64,000 bases of DNA from a bacterium. GTDB lineage: Bacteria > Krumholzibacteriota > Krumholzibacteriia > LZORAL124-64-63. Location: positions 186,001 through 250,000 of the forward strand of contig JADJYS010000004.1 in assembly GCA_016719645.1 (NCBI GenBank). The letters are read 5' to 3'. Below the pieces are notes generated by a model. That model had not been told where the DNA came from. It saw only the letters and a list, made by a program, of their open reading frames with translations, and did not search any database. The position numbers and the translations under genes were made by a program. Each line of letters begins with the position of its first letter. Position 1 is the stretch's first letter. Positions 1 to 7,872 of the stretch are shown here, piece after piece.

Positions 1-671
1 CCGAGGGCCAGGCTGCGGCGCGCCCGCTGCGCGCCGTCGCGCCAGGCCTCGAACCAGAAGTGGGCCATGACGCTGCCCAGCGTCGCCAGCGCGAACCAGG
101 GCAGCACGGGGTACTTGTTGAAGTCCCCGGAGTCGATGAACAGCTGCATCGGGACGTGGGTCCAGGCCTTCGCGTCGTAGGGGATCCGCAGCAGCAGCGG
201 GTGGACCAGGCTGACGACGACCGCGACCGCCAGCCGCCACTGCCAGCGCCAGCGGACCATGATCGCCAGCAGCAGCATCGAGGTGCCGATCGTCGCGATG
301 ATGCCGAAGTGCTCCAGGCGCAGGCGCTCGAAGCCGCCCCAGCTGGCGTTGACCCAGATCAGCTGCACCGCGACCAGGAACAGGCCGCGCTGGATGAAGT
401 CCCAGCGGGCGCGCCCCGGCGACTCCCCGCCCGCGACGCGGCGCCAGTAGGAGTTGTACATCATGGCCCCGTTCATCATCAGGAAGCCCGGCGCGCAGAG
501 GTAGCCCATGTAGCGCAGCGCGAACTGCCCGAAGTTGTCGAAGAACGGGTCCAGGGGATCGAGGCTCAGCCAGGCCGCGTTGAAGTAGTAGTTGCTGTGG
601 CCGAGGGCCATCATCACGCCGATGAGCCCGCGGAACTGGTCGATGAATTCGAAACGCTGCTTGCCGGCCAT
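1..671 (-). CDS. DUF1624/heparan-alpha-glucosaminide N-acetyltransferase-like membrane protein (partial, C-terminus beyond window)
   Basis: This polytopic membrane protein runs off the left edge; about 223 residues are present. The N-terminus reads FIDQFRGLIGVMMALGHSNYY, matching the 'R-x-DxxRG ... M..GHS' start of DUF1624 (HGSNAT-like) and acyltransferase-3-like families, which move acyl groups onto membrane-proximal sugars. Several hydrophobic segments follow (around residues 50-65, 95-110, 120-150). The ATG at 671 is preceded by GGGAG at 5-nt spacing. It starts 11 nt after the SUMF1 lipoprotein gene stops and is the last visible gene of the poly-gamma-glutamate operon, so it might acylate a surface polymer; that role is inference. 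The family call is moderately secure and the substrate unknown. Confidence 0.7.
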   Translation of the reverse strand, partial: MAGKQRFEFIDQFRGLIGVMMALGHSNYYFNAAWLSLDPLDPFFDNFGQFALRYMGYLCAPGFLMMNGAMMYNSYWRRVAGGESPGRARWDFIQRGLFLVAVQLIWVNASWGGFERLRLEHFGIIATIGTSMLLLAIMVRWRWQWRLAVAVVVSLVHPLLLRIPYDAKAWTHVPMQLFIDSGDFNKYPVLPWFALATLGSVMAHFWFEAWRDGAQRARRSLAL

Positions 672-682
672 GCTCGCTCCCG

Positions 683-3091
683 TCACTCGCCGTTGCGGAC
701 CACGCGGAATCCCAGGAAGTCGTCCGCCGAGGTCGGGTAGGTGGCGCCGCGCGCCGCGGACCGGCACTCGCGGGCGAAGTAGTGCCAGCTGCCGCCGCGC
801 ACCACGCGCCGGTCGCCAGCGGCCGGTCCCGCGGGATCGAACACGGGGCCCGCCGGGTAGTGGCCGTACCAGTCCCAGCACCACTCGCGCACGTTGCCGT
901 GGACGTCGAACAGGCCCAGGGCGTTGGCCGCCTTGAGGCCGACGGCCTGCGGCCCGGCGGCCGCGTTGTAGCAGTACCAGCCGGCCGCCCCGAGCAGGGG
1001 ATCGGCGCCGCAGGCCTGCTCGACGAGCTCGCCGTTGAACAGCGACGTGGTCGTGCCGGCGCGGCAGAGGTACTCCCACTCGGACTCCGTCGGCAGGCGC
1101 CAGCCGTCGGCCTCGCGGTCCCACGTCACCAGCGGCCCGTCGATCGCGTAGGCCGGCGTGCGCCCCTCGGCCAGGGACAGGCGGTTGCAGTAGTCGACGG
1201 CCTCGAACCAGGTCACGTTGTGGACCGGCAGCTCGTCGCCGACGAAGGTGGAGGGGTTCGCGGGCATGCGCAGGTTCCAGTCGGCCTGGGTGACCTCGCG
1301 GACGCCGGCGACCGGCGCCGCCGACAGCAGGACGTCGTGCTGGACCTCGTCGGTGAAGCGGCCGACCTCGCCGGCGGGGCTGCCCATGACGAAGGCCGCG
1401 CTGCCCACGAAGGGGCCGGCGGCCGCGGCGAGGGCCACCGGGCGGCCGAGCGCGTCGACGAAGGCGAAGGCGTGCTCGTGGGCGCCGGCGGGCAGCGTGG
1501 TCTGGTAGACGTAGACCGCGCCGCCGGCGGGGCTGCCCGATTCCAGGGTCATCGCGTGGGCCGCGCCGTCGATCGTCACCTCGTGCGCCTGGGGCGCGGC
1601 GTCGCCGTCGTCGACGTAGGTGACGCGGAAGGCGAAGACGGTGGACAGGTCCCCCAGGGCGGGCGCGACGCCGCCCTGCCGCAGGAAGGCGCCTTCGATC
1701 GTCGTCGCCGCGGCGTCGTTCGAGAGGGCCGAGAGGTGCCCCGCGTCGTCCAGCGTGCGCAGCGCGAAGTGGTAGGCGGTGCCGGGCGCGAGGCCCGCGG
1801 CGGCGAACGTCTGGCGGGTGCCGGCCGGCGCCGGGGCCGGCGCCCCGTCGACCGCGGCGGCGGCCTCCCAGTCGGCCTCGTCCTCGATCGGCGCCGCGGA
1901 CCGCCGCACCAGGTAGGAGGCGGCCGTGCCGTAGAAGCCGTCGTCGCCCACGGCCAGCCAGGAGAGCTCGACGCGGGTGGCCGACAGCGGCGACGCCGCG
2001 AGCGTGGTGACGGGCGCGGGCGGCCGGGTGTCGGCGGTCAGCGGCGGCCCGGCCAGCACCAGCAGGCCGTCGGCGCGGTCGGCCACCAGGACGTGCCCGT
2101 CGGCGGTGACGCAGAGGTCCGAGGCGTAGCTCGTCTCGACGATGCCGGCGTAGACGGGGTGCTCGGGGTCGCGGACGTCCACGACGTGCACGCCGCCGTC
2201 GGCGGCGCAGAGCAGCGCCCAGCCGCGCGCCACGACCAGCGAGCGGCTGTAGGCCGAGAGGTCCAGCTGGGCGACCTTGACCGGCGTCGCGCCGCCGTCG
2301 ATGCGGAAGACCGCCAGCCCCTCGACGCCGTCGGCCACGAAGGCGTAGCCGCCGTCGACGGCGACGTCCAGGGCGTTGCCGGGGGTGTCGGCCCAGCTCA
2401 CCTGGCGCACCTGGCCGAGGATGCGCACGCGCACGTCGACCACCGCGAGGCCCATCTCGTCGTCCGCGACGTAGGCGTAGCCGTCCTTCACCGCCACGCC
2501 CTTGGCGTAGCCCTGGGTGCCGGTGAAGACGCCGCCGTACTCGAGCACGCCCGGGAAATCGGGGTTGGTCTCGAAGATGCGCAGCCCCTTCCAGCTCTCG
2601 GCGAGGTAGACGACGCAGGGGTCGTCGGGGTCCTGGGGCTCCTCGATGAAGACGCGCTGGCCGTCCACGGCGGTCGTGCCCTGCTCGTAGGAGACGATGC
2701 CGGCGGGATCGGTGATGTCGTAGGTGGTGATGCCCTCGGTGCCCTCCACCACCAGCGCCATGTCGACCAGGGTCGCGTTGGCGAAGGTGCGCACGACCTC
2801 GATGTTGCCGGCGTACTTGGTGGTGTTGAGGGTCGTGACCAGGACGGGCGCCCCCGGCGCGGAGATGTCGACCACGTGGATGCCCGCCTCGCCGCCGGCC
2901 ACGAACGCGAAGTCGCCCAGGGCGGAGACCCCCTCGTTGGCGCTCGGCAGCGGCACGCGGCCGATCACGTGGAACGGGGACTCGGGCGACTCGTAGAGGT
3001 CGGCGGCGCCGCAGCCGGCCAGCAGGGCCGCCAGGGCGCAGGCGGCCGCCACGGGTACCTGCCGCCGTATCGTCTTACCGGTGATGCGCAT
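683..3091 (-). CDS. Lipoprotein with LVIVD repeats, FnIII-like region and C-terminal SUMF1/FGE-like domain
   Basis: 802 residues. A type II signal peptide ends in LLAGC (Cys27). Residues ~35-400 carry several LVIVD-type beta-propeller repeats (HVVDISAPGAP, HVVDVRDPEHP). An FnIII-like stretch follows at ~400-490. A formylglycine-generating-enzyme (SUMF1/EgtB) domain fills ~570-802, with WRLPTESEWEYLCRAG, HGNVREWCWDWYG and VRGGSWHYFARECRSAARG. In true FGE two cysteines lie five apart after GGS; here the first position is Tyr and only the second is Cys, so formylglycine synthesis is unlikely. The ATG at 3091 has AGGAG 8 nt upstream; an upstream open extension is shadow frame. It sits between a beta-barrel gene and the DUF1624 gene. 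Anchored at the envelope; exact role unknown. Confidence 0.8.
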   Translation of the reverse strand: MRITGKTIRRQVPVAAACALAALLAGCGAADLYESPESPFHVIGRVPLPSANEGVSALGDFAFVAGGEAGIHVVDISAPGAPVLVTTLNTTKYAGNIEVVRTFANATLVDMALVVEGTEGITTYDITDPAGIVSYEQGTTAVDGQRVFIEEPQDPDDPCVVYLAESWKGLRIFETNPDFPGVLEYGGVFTGTQGYAKGVAVKDGYAYVADDEMGLAVVDVRVRILGQVRQVSWADTPGNALDVAVDGGYAFVADGVEGLAVFRIDGGATPVKVAQLDLSAYSRSLVVARGWALLCAADGGVHVVDVRDPEHPVYAGIVETSYASDLCVTADGHVLVADRADGLLVLAGPPLTADTRPPAPVTTLAASPLSATRVELSWLAVGDDGFYGTAASYLVRRSAAPIEDEADWEAAAAVDGAPAPAPAGTRQTFAAAGLAPGTAYHFALRTLDDAGHLSALSNDAAATTIEGAFLRQGGVAPALGDLSTVFAFRVTYVDDGDAAPQAHEVTIDGAAHAMTLESGSPAGGAVYVYQTTLPAGAHEHAFAFVDALGRPVALAAAAGPFVGSAAFVMGSPAGEVGRFTDEVQHDVLLSAAPVAGVREVTQADWNLRMPANPSTFVGDELPVHNVTWFEAVDYCNRLSLAEGRTPAYAIDGPLVTWDREADGWRLPTESEWEYLCRAGTTTSLFNGELVEQACGADPLLGAAGWYCYNAAAGPQAVGLKAANALGLFDVHGNVREWCWDWYGHYPAGPVFDPAGPAAGDRRVVRGGSWHYFARECRSAARGATYPTSADDFLGFRVVRNGE

Positions 3092-3117
3092 CGTCGGGGC
3101 TCCTGTCGGGGTCCGTG

Positions 3118-4221
3118 CTAGAGTTTGTAGGTCAGCCCGATCCAGTACCGGCGCTGGTCGTAGTCCTTGTCCTCGGCGATGTCGCCCTGCCACGGCGAGT
3201 CCACCGTGCGCTGGGAGAACTTGCAGCCGAAGACGCCGTCGACCCCGCCGGCCAGCGGCCGCGACAGGGTCAGCTCGAGCGCGTAGACGTTGTCCTTGCG
3301 GCCCACGTGGTAGGGATCGGCGTCGAGGCTCTTCTGCGAGGTGTACCAGTAGGCCTGGTACTGGCCGCTCAGGGCCAGGCTCGTGAACGCGCGGCGGGCC
3401 CACTTCGGCGACCAGGCCACCTCGACCTGGTAGAGGTCCATGTCGTAGGAGGGGTCCGAGTTGTCGCTCGACGCGAGGGTCTCCCCGACCTCGTCGTAGC
3501 CGCGCGCGGGCCCGTGCTCGAAGCCGTAGTCGAAGGTCACGCGCCAGTCGGCGCGGGCCCGCCAGTAGAGCGTGCCGCGGGCGCCCCAGGAGAAGATGTC
3601 GTTCTCCATGAACGGCTGGTTGTAGTAGCGCAGCGTGCGGCTGAGGTCCAGCTTCCAGGTCAGGTCGCGGCTGAAGCGGTCGCGGTAGACCAGGGCGAAC
3701 TCGTTGCGCGTGTAGCGGAACTCGTCCCAGACCAGGGGGTGGCTCGGGGCCTCCCAGGGCGGCTCGTCCGACAGCTGCCGGATGTACTGCTCGGGCGCGT
3801 AGCTGTAGGACAGCTCGCAGCTGCGGCCGCCGGGCAGGAACTGGCGGACGTACCACGAGTACCCGGAGTTGGTCTTGATCGACTCCTGCACGTACTGCCA
3901 GCGCTTCCAGCGGAAGCGCAGCCGCGTCTCCCCCAGCGCGATCAGGTCGCGGCGGGCCTCGACCTCGAAGCTCGGGGCCAGGATGTGGCAGTCCTGCCGC
4001 TCGATCTTGAACTTGTAGGGGTCCGTGCCGGCGTGGAACACGTCGAGGTAGTCGTCGGAGTAGCGCAGGAAGTTGTCGTCGTAGATCGTCTCGAGGCCGA
4101 AGGTCGCGCTCGTCTTCCAGGCGGACGCCTTGCCGGCCGGCGACGCCGCCTCGGCGACGCACGCGGCCAGCAGGGCCGCGAGGGCCCCGCACGCCAGGAC
4201 GCTGCCCCGGCGACGCCTCAT
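3118..4221 (-). CDS. Probable outer-membrane beta-barrel protein of the gamma-PGA operon
   Basis: 367 residues with a signal sequence (LLAACVAEA; a lipobox reading LAAC cannot be excluded). The mature part is rich in alternating aromatic/polar strands (LRFRWKRWQYV, SYSYAPEQYI, EFALVYRDRF, DYGFEHG, RRYWIGLTYKL) and ends in a short amphipathic strand, as outer-membrane barrels do. No specific family is recognised. The ATG overlaps the stop of the preceding gene (ATGA), so it is translationally coupled to the exported protein just upstream and lies four genes from pgsB. A role in moving polymer across or displaying it at the outer membrane is inference from this linkage. Confidence 0.75.
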   Translation of the reverse strand: MRRRRGSVLACGALAALLAACVAEAASPAGKASAWKTSATFGLETIYDDNFLRYSDDYLDVFHAGTDPYKFKIERQDCHILAPSFEVEARRDLIALGETRLRFRWKRWQYVQESIKTNSGYSWYVRQFLPGGRSCELSYSYAPEQYIRQLSDEPPWEAPSHPLVWDEFRYTRNEFALVYRDRFSRDLTWKLDLSRTLRYYNQPFMENDIFSWGARGTLYWRARADWRVTFDYGFEHGPARGYDEVGETLASSDNSDPSYDMDLYQVEVAWSPKWARRAFTSLALSGQYQAYWYTSQKSLDADPYHVGRKDNVYALELTLSRPLAGGVDGVFGCKFSQRTVDSPWQGDIAEDKDYDQRRYWIGLTYKL

Positions 4222-5129
4222 CGCAGGTCCGCCGCCGGGATGCGGACGACGGCCGCCACGCCGCAGACCTCGGGCCGCAGGCAGCGGATCTCGACGCGGT
4301 GGCGGCCGCGCGGGATCTGCACGCGCAGGGACTTGCGCTCCCCGGGCATCACGTCCGGCCGCTCGATGTAGGACGCGGCGTCCAGCTTGTCCGCGTCGTA
4401 GTGGTGGATGCGGCTCACCTCGCCGTCGAGGCGCACCTCCAGGGCGTAGGACTGGCGGCCGCTCATCCGGTGGTCGAAGTCGAGGCGGGTCCAGACCACG
4501 GCCGTCGTGGGGCCGGCGACCTCGAAGGACAGCGGCCGGTCCGCGTCGAAGCGGTAGAGCAGGGAGCGCACGCCGCTGTCGTACTGCAGGGTCGCGACGC
4601 CGGCGTAGCGTTCGGGCGACAGGCTGACGTACTCCTCGCTGACCCGGCTCGTCTCGCGGAAGAGGCGCAGCGCGGTGAAGCCGGCGCCGGCGGACGCCGG
4701 GGTGACCGTCACCTCGTGCCAGCCCTCGGGGATCGTCAGGTAGGTGTGGTGCAGGGGGCTGGCCGGCGCGCCGGCGCAGGACGCCGCGCCGGTGCGCGGC
4801 TTCAGGCTCTGCGCGTCGGCGAGGGCCGCCTGCCCGTCGATCGCGAAGCGGAGCGTGCCGGCGACCGGCCCGGTCTCGCCGGGCGCGAACACGTAGCGCG
4901 ACAGCACCTTGACGCGGCGCGGCCCGCGCACGCGGTACGAGGTCGGCGCCTCGGCGCGCAGCTTGTCGTAGGTCGCCTCGACGCCGTCGATGCGCAGGCA
5001 GACCTGCTCGCGGGCGCCCTGGGGCGCGACCGCGCGCCAGCGCACCTCGGCCGGCGCGCCCGCGGCCGCCAGCGAAATCAGCGCGATGCAGGCGGCGGCC
5101 GCCGCCCCGCGCCGGTGATGGATCGTCAC
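4218..5129 (-). CDS. Exported protein of unknown function in the gamma-PGA operon
   Basis: 303 residues. An N-terminal signal peptide (AACIALISLAAAGAPAE) is followed by beta-rich sequence with no family I recognise; four or more cysteines (e.g. EQVCLRID, AASCAGA, IRCLRPEVCG) would suit periplasmic disulfides. Start is GTG at 5129, preceded by GGGAGG at 6-7 nt and overlapping the pgsW-like stop as GTGA; the gene ends in an ATGA overlap with the barrel gene. The exact fit between the PgsW-like gene and the barrel suggests a periplasmic partner in gamma-PGA export or anchoring; this is inference from position only. Confidence 0.7.
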   Translation of the reverse strand: MTIHHRRGAAAAACIALISLAAAGAPAEVRWRAVAPQGAREQVCLRIDGVEATYDKLRAEAPTSYRVRGPRRVKVLSRYVFAPGETGPVAGTLRFAIDGQAALADAQSLKPRTGAASCAGAPASPLHHTYLTIPEGWHEVTVTPASAGAGFTALRLFRETSRVSEEYVSLSPERYAGVATLQYDSGVRSLLYRFDADRPLSFEVAGPTTAVVWTRLDFDHRMSGRQSYALEVRLDGEVSRIHHYDADKLDAASYIERPDVMPGERKSLRVQIPRGRHRVEIRCLRPEVCGVAAVVRIPAADLR

Positions 5130-6250
5130 GCCGCACCTCCCGCTCGCCGCCGGAAGCGGACCGCTCCCAGCAGGTTGCGCCGCACTTCGGGCGCCAGCAC
5201 CACGGCGCAGAGGGCGCCGTACAACACCAGGAAGATCGCCACCAGCTCGAGCCGGTAGCCGTCCCGCACGAAGATCTCGCCCTCGCCCGGCTCCGGCAGG
5301 TAGTCGGGCGCCACGGGCAGCCCGTACTCGCGGGCCAGCGAGGCGACCTCGAGCAGGTGGATGACCGGCACGCCCCGGTCGGACATCAGCGTGAGCGTGC
5401 CCTTGCGCGGCCAGTTCTTCGCCTCCAGCGTCTCGGCGAAGCCGCGCGGGATCAGGATGCGGTTCTGGCTGCTGCCGAGGCTGGCCACGCCGCCGCCCAC
5501 GTTCACGAAGCACTTCGGGACGCGGCCGCGCAGGGCCTCGTCGAAGAAGGACATGCGCTTGGCGATGGCCTCCTCGATGTTCTGCGAACCGAGCAGCGGC
5601 ACGCCGTTGCGCTCGAGCGCCGCCTCGAGCAGGCGCCGGCCCTCGGGGCTGAGGCCCTGCCCCATGTCGTCGCCGCCGCCGAGGGTGGCGGCCGCGGTGC
5701 GCACGTGCAGGACGCGCTCCTCGCGCAGGATCCGCTCCATGTCCAGCCAGGTGAACGCGGGGTCGTTGGCGCCCCACATCGAGGCGCCGACCGAGGTGAT
5801 CACCACCGGCGCCAGCTCCATGGTCTCGATCGCGGCGTACACGGCCACGTTCAGGCCGGGGAACGAGCCGGTCAGCGCCACCGCCACCGGGTCGCCGGGC
5901 CGCAGGCCGGCGCGGTGGAACAGCTCCACCACCACCGCCGCCCAGTTGGGGTTCAGGCTGGAGAGCTTGGCCTCGAGGTCGCCGCGGGCGTTGGTGATGA
6001 GGCTGAACTCCGGCCCCACCAGGCCGGTGCCGGCGGGGTCGTTGAGCTTGTCGATCTCCGCGCCCTCCATCCGCAGGTGGCGGCGCAGCGTCGTGAACGC
6101 CTCGTCGGCCTTCTGGGCCGCGGCCAGCTTCTCGGCGTAGTCGCGCTGGCGCACGGGGCGGCGCGTCAGCTCGAGCGCCCCCTGCAGCACCACCGCCAGC
6201 ACCGCCAACCCGAACAGGATCAGCGGCCTTTTCCTACCCGATCGCGACAT
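5126..6250 (-). CDS. pgsW: Poly-gamma-glutamate system protein (PgsW-like)
   Basis: About 374 residues, with membrane segments at residues ~8-25 and ~335-355 flanking a large extracytoplasmic domain containing VAVALTGSFPGLNVAVYAAI and VITSVGASMWGAND. This resembles the 'poly-gamma-glutamate system protein' family that accompanies pgsB/pgsC in many bacteria. The ATG at 6250 is taken as start; a TTG at 6253 lies closer (8 nt) to the GGAGG and is a real alternative. The gene overlaps the 3' end of pgsC and ends in a GTGA overlap with the next gene. Biochemical role in the family is unclear; family assignment fairly sure from sequence style and context. Confidence 0.8.
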   Translation of the reverse strand: MSRSGRKRPLILFGLAVLAVVLQGALELTRRPVRQRDYAEKLAAAQKADEAFTTLRRHLRMEGAEIDKLNDPAGTGLVGPEFSLITNARGDLEAKLSSLNPNWAAVVVELFHRAGLRPGDPVAVALTGSFPGLNVAVYAAIETMELAPVVITSVGASMWGANDPAFTWLDMERILREERVLHVRTAAATLGGGDDMGQGLSPEGRRLLEAALERNGVPLLGSQNIEEAIAKRMSFFDEALRGRVPKCFVNVGGGVASLGSSQNRILIPRGFAETLEAKNWPRKGTLTLMSDRGVPVIHLLEVASLAREYGLPVAPDYLPEPGEGEIFVRDGYRLELVAIFLVLYGALCAVVLAPEVRRNLLGAVRFRRRAGGAA

Positions 6251-6707
6251 CAATGAGCATGCCTCCGTGAGCCAGGACCAGCACCAGGCGGACCAGGAAC
6301 GCCGCCATGAGCATGGAGCTCAGGGTCTCGACGATCCCCTGCCGGTGCATCCAGTAGGCGATCAGCCCGGGGATGATGTACCCCACGGACTGGAAGAGCG
6401 AGGCGTCGACGCCCGTGCCCAGCGCGGCGTTGAACACCAGCACGTAGCGCGTCAGGAAGCCGAACACGAACCCGGCCAGCACGCAGAAGACCAGCGTGCG
6501 GCGCCCGTAGAGCAGCACCACGCGGCCGACCAGGCGCACGGTGCCGTAGGTGCAGAGCGCGGCGACGACCGTGCCCGCGATGCGCAGCGGCTGGTCGAGG
6601 TAGACGGCGATGTAGCCGGGGACGATGAGCCCGCCGGCCGCGAGGCCCATGATCTCCGAGAAGACGAGGCTGATCACCAGCCCCAGGCCGATCGCCTGGT
6701 AGATCAC
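6234..6707 (-). CDS. pgsC: Poly-gamma-glutamate biosynthesis protein PgsC/CapC
   Basis: 157 residues, almost wholly hydrophobic with about five membrane spans. The start IYQAIGLGLVISLVFSEIMG and the segment GGLIVPGYIAVYLDQP are typical of PgsC/CapC, the integral membrane subunit that partners PgsB in gamma-linked glutamate polymerisation. Length fits the family (~150 residues). Start is GTG at 6707 in a GTGA overlap with the pgsB stop, with a Shine-Dalgarno (GGGAGGT) just upstream. Lies directly between pgsB and the pgsW-like gene. Confidence 0.9.
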   Translation of the reverse strand: MIYQAIGLGLVISLVFSEIMGLAAGGLIVPGYIAVYLDQPLRIAGTVVAALCTYGTVRLVGRVVLLYGRRTLVFCVLAGFVFGFLTRYVLVFNAALGTGVDASLFQSVGYIIPGLIAYWMHRQGIVETLSSMLMAAFLVRLVLVLAHGGMLIDVAIG

Positions 6708-7864
6708 GGGCGCACCTCCCGTTCGCGCAGCAGCGCCAGCAGCTCCATGCCGATGCCCCCGATGTTGCCGACGCCGACCACCGTCGCGCCGGGACCGCAG
6801 AGGGCGGCCGTGCGCGTCCAGATCTCCGCGGCGCCGCAGCCGCCCAGGTCGACGATGCGCTCGCGGGGGACCGCGCGCATCATGTCGGCCAGCTGCGACG
6901 TCCCCTGCCCGATCAGGACGTAGTGGTCGGCCTTCATGCTGGTCCCCAGCAGCGGCGCCAGGTCGCGCGCCCGGCGCATGCGGTCGGCCCGGTTGTTGAA
7001 CAGGACCACCGACCGCGACCCGGGGGCGTCGAGCCCCAGCGTGCGCCAGATGCGCGCCGTCGACTCCGGGTCGTTGGCCGCGAACGCGTTGGCGAACACG
7101 AGCTCGCCGGCGGGGTCCGCGACGCGCAGGCGCTCCAGCGCGCCCACGTCGGGCCGCACCCCCCACATGCCCTCCAGCGCGCGGCGGCGGTCGACGCCGG
7201 CGGCCACGCACACGTCCAGGGCCAGGGCCACGTTCTCCGCGAACTCCACGTAGCGGAAGGGGGCCAGGTCCGCCGGCGTGACCGTCGCGGGGTCGGCCAC
7301 CCGGCAGGCGCTGCCGCGGCGCCGGGCCGCCTCGGCCAGGTCGCCCGCGAACACGTCCTCGGCCGTGAACAGCGTCGCGCGCGCCGGCACGGTCTGCGAC
7401 AGGCTGCGCGCCACGTCCTCCAGACGGGGCCCCTGCACCTCGAGGTGGTCGGAGCGCACGTTGGTGATCACCCCGAGCGTGCTGTTGACGATGTCGCGCT
7501 CGCAGGTCCGCTGCAGGTCCGGCCGCACGGCCATGCACTCCAGCACCAGCGCCTGCGCGCCCTCGGCCGCGGCCTGCCGGAAGACGCCCAGCTGCTCGCG
7601 GATGTTGGGCGAGCCGTGCCGCACCACCGGCGTCTCGGTGCCGTCGGCGTGCAGGAAGCGCGCCGCCGAGCCGGTCGTCTTGGCGCAGGTGCGGATCCCG
7701 CCCGCCTGCAGGCCCGCCGCGATGAGGCGGGTCACCGACGACTTGCCGCGGCTGCCGTTGACGTGCACGCGCAGCGGGATGCGCCGGCGCGTCAGGCGGT
7801 GCCGCGCCGTCTCCCAGACGCCCAGCAGCGTGACCGCCGCGAGCAGCAGGACGATGAACCGCAC
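6704..7864 (-). CDS. pgsB: Poly-gamma-glutamate synthase PgsB/CapB
   Basis: 386 residues, matching CapB/PgsB (~390). A single N-terminal membrane segment (FIVLLLAAVTLLGVWE) precedes a Mur-ligase-like ATP-binding site, HVNGSRGKSSVTRLIAAGL (residues ~34-52), and LECMAVRPDLQ plus VITNVRSDHLEVQG, all hallmarks of the ATP-dependent amide ligase that builds gamma-linked poly-glutamate at the inner membrane. Start is GTG at 7864, 8 nt after the C25 gene stop, with a G-rich ribosome site. pgsC follows in overlap. No CapA/PgsA-type subunit is seen in the window. Confidence 0.92.
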   Translation of the reverse strand: MRFIVLLLAAVTLLGVWETARHRLTRRRIPLRVHVNGSRGKSSVTRLIAAGLQAGGIRTCAKTTGSAARFLHADGTETPVVRHGSPNIREQLGVFRQAAAEGAQALVLECMAVRPDLQRTCERDIVNSTLGVITNVRSDHLEVQGPRLEDVARSLSQTVPARATLFTAEDVFAGDLAEAARRRGSACRVADPATVTPADLAPFRYVEFAENVALALDVCVAAGVDRRRALEGMWGVRPDVGALERLRVADPAGELVFANAFAANDPESTARIWRTLGLDAPGSRSVVLFNNRADRMRRARDLAPLLGTSMKADHYVLIGQGTSQLADMMRAVPRERIVDLGGCGAAEIWTRTAALCGPGATVVGVGNIGGIGMELLALLREREVRP

Positions 7865-7872
7865 GCCCCCAC

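Noticed and set aside
683..4192. A single 1169-codon minus-strand frame joining lipoprotein and upstream sequence
   Set aside because: The first ~367 codons are the out-of-frame shadow of the barrel gene; the lipoprotein signal with its own ribosome site at 3091 marks the true start.
3118..4221. Barrel protein as a lipoprotein (LAAC motif)
   Set aside because: The motif matches a lipobox, but the following AEAAS is a good type I site and barrels are rarely lipidated; left as an alternative only.
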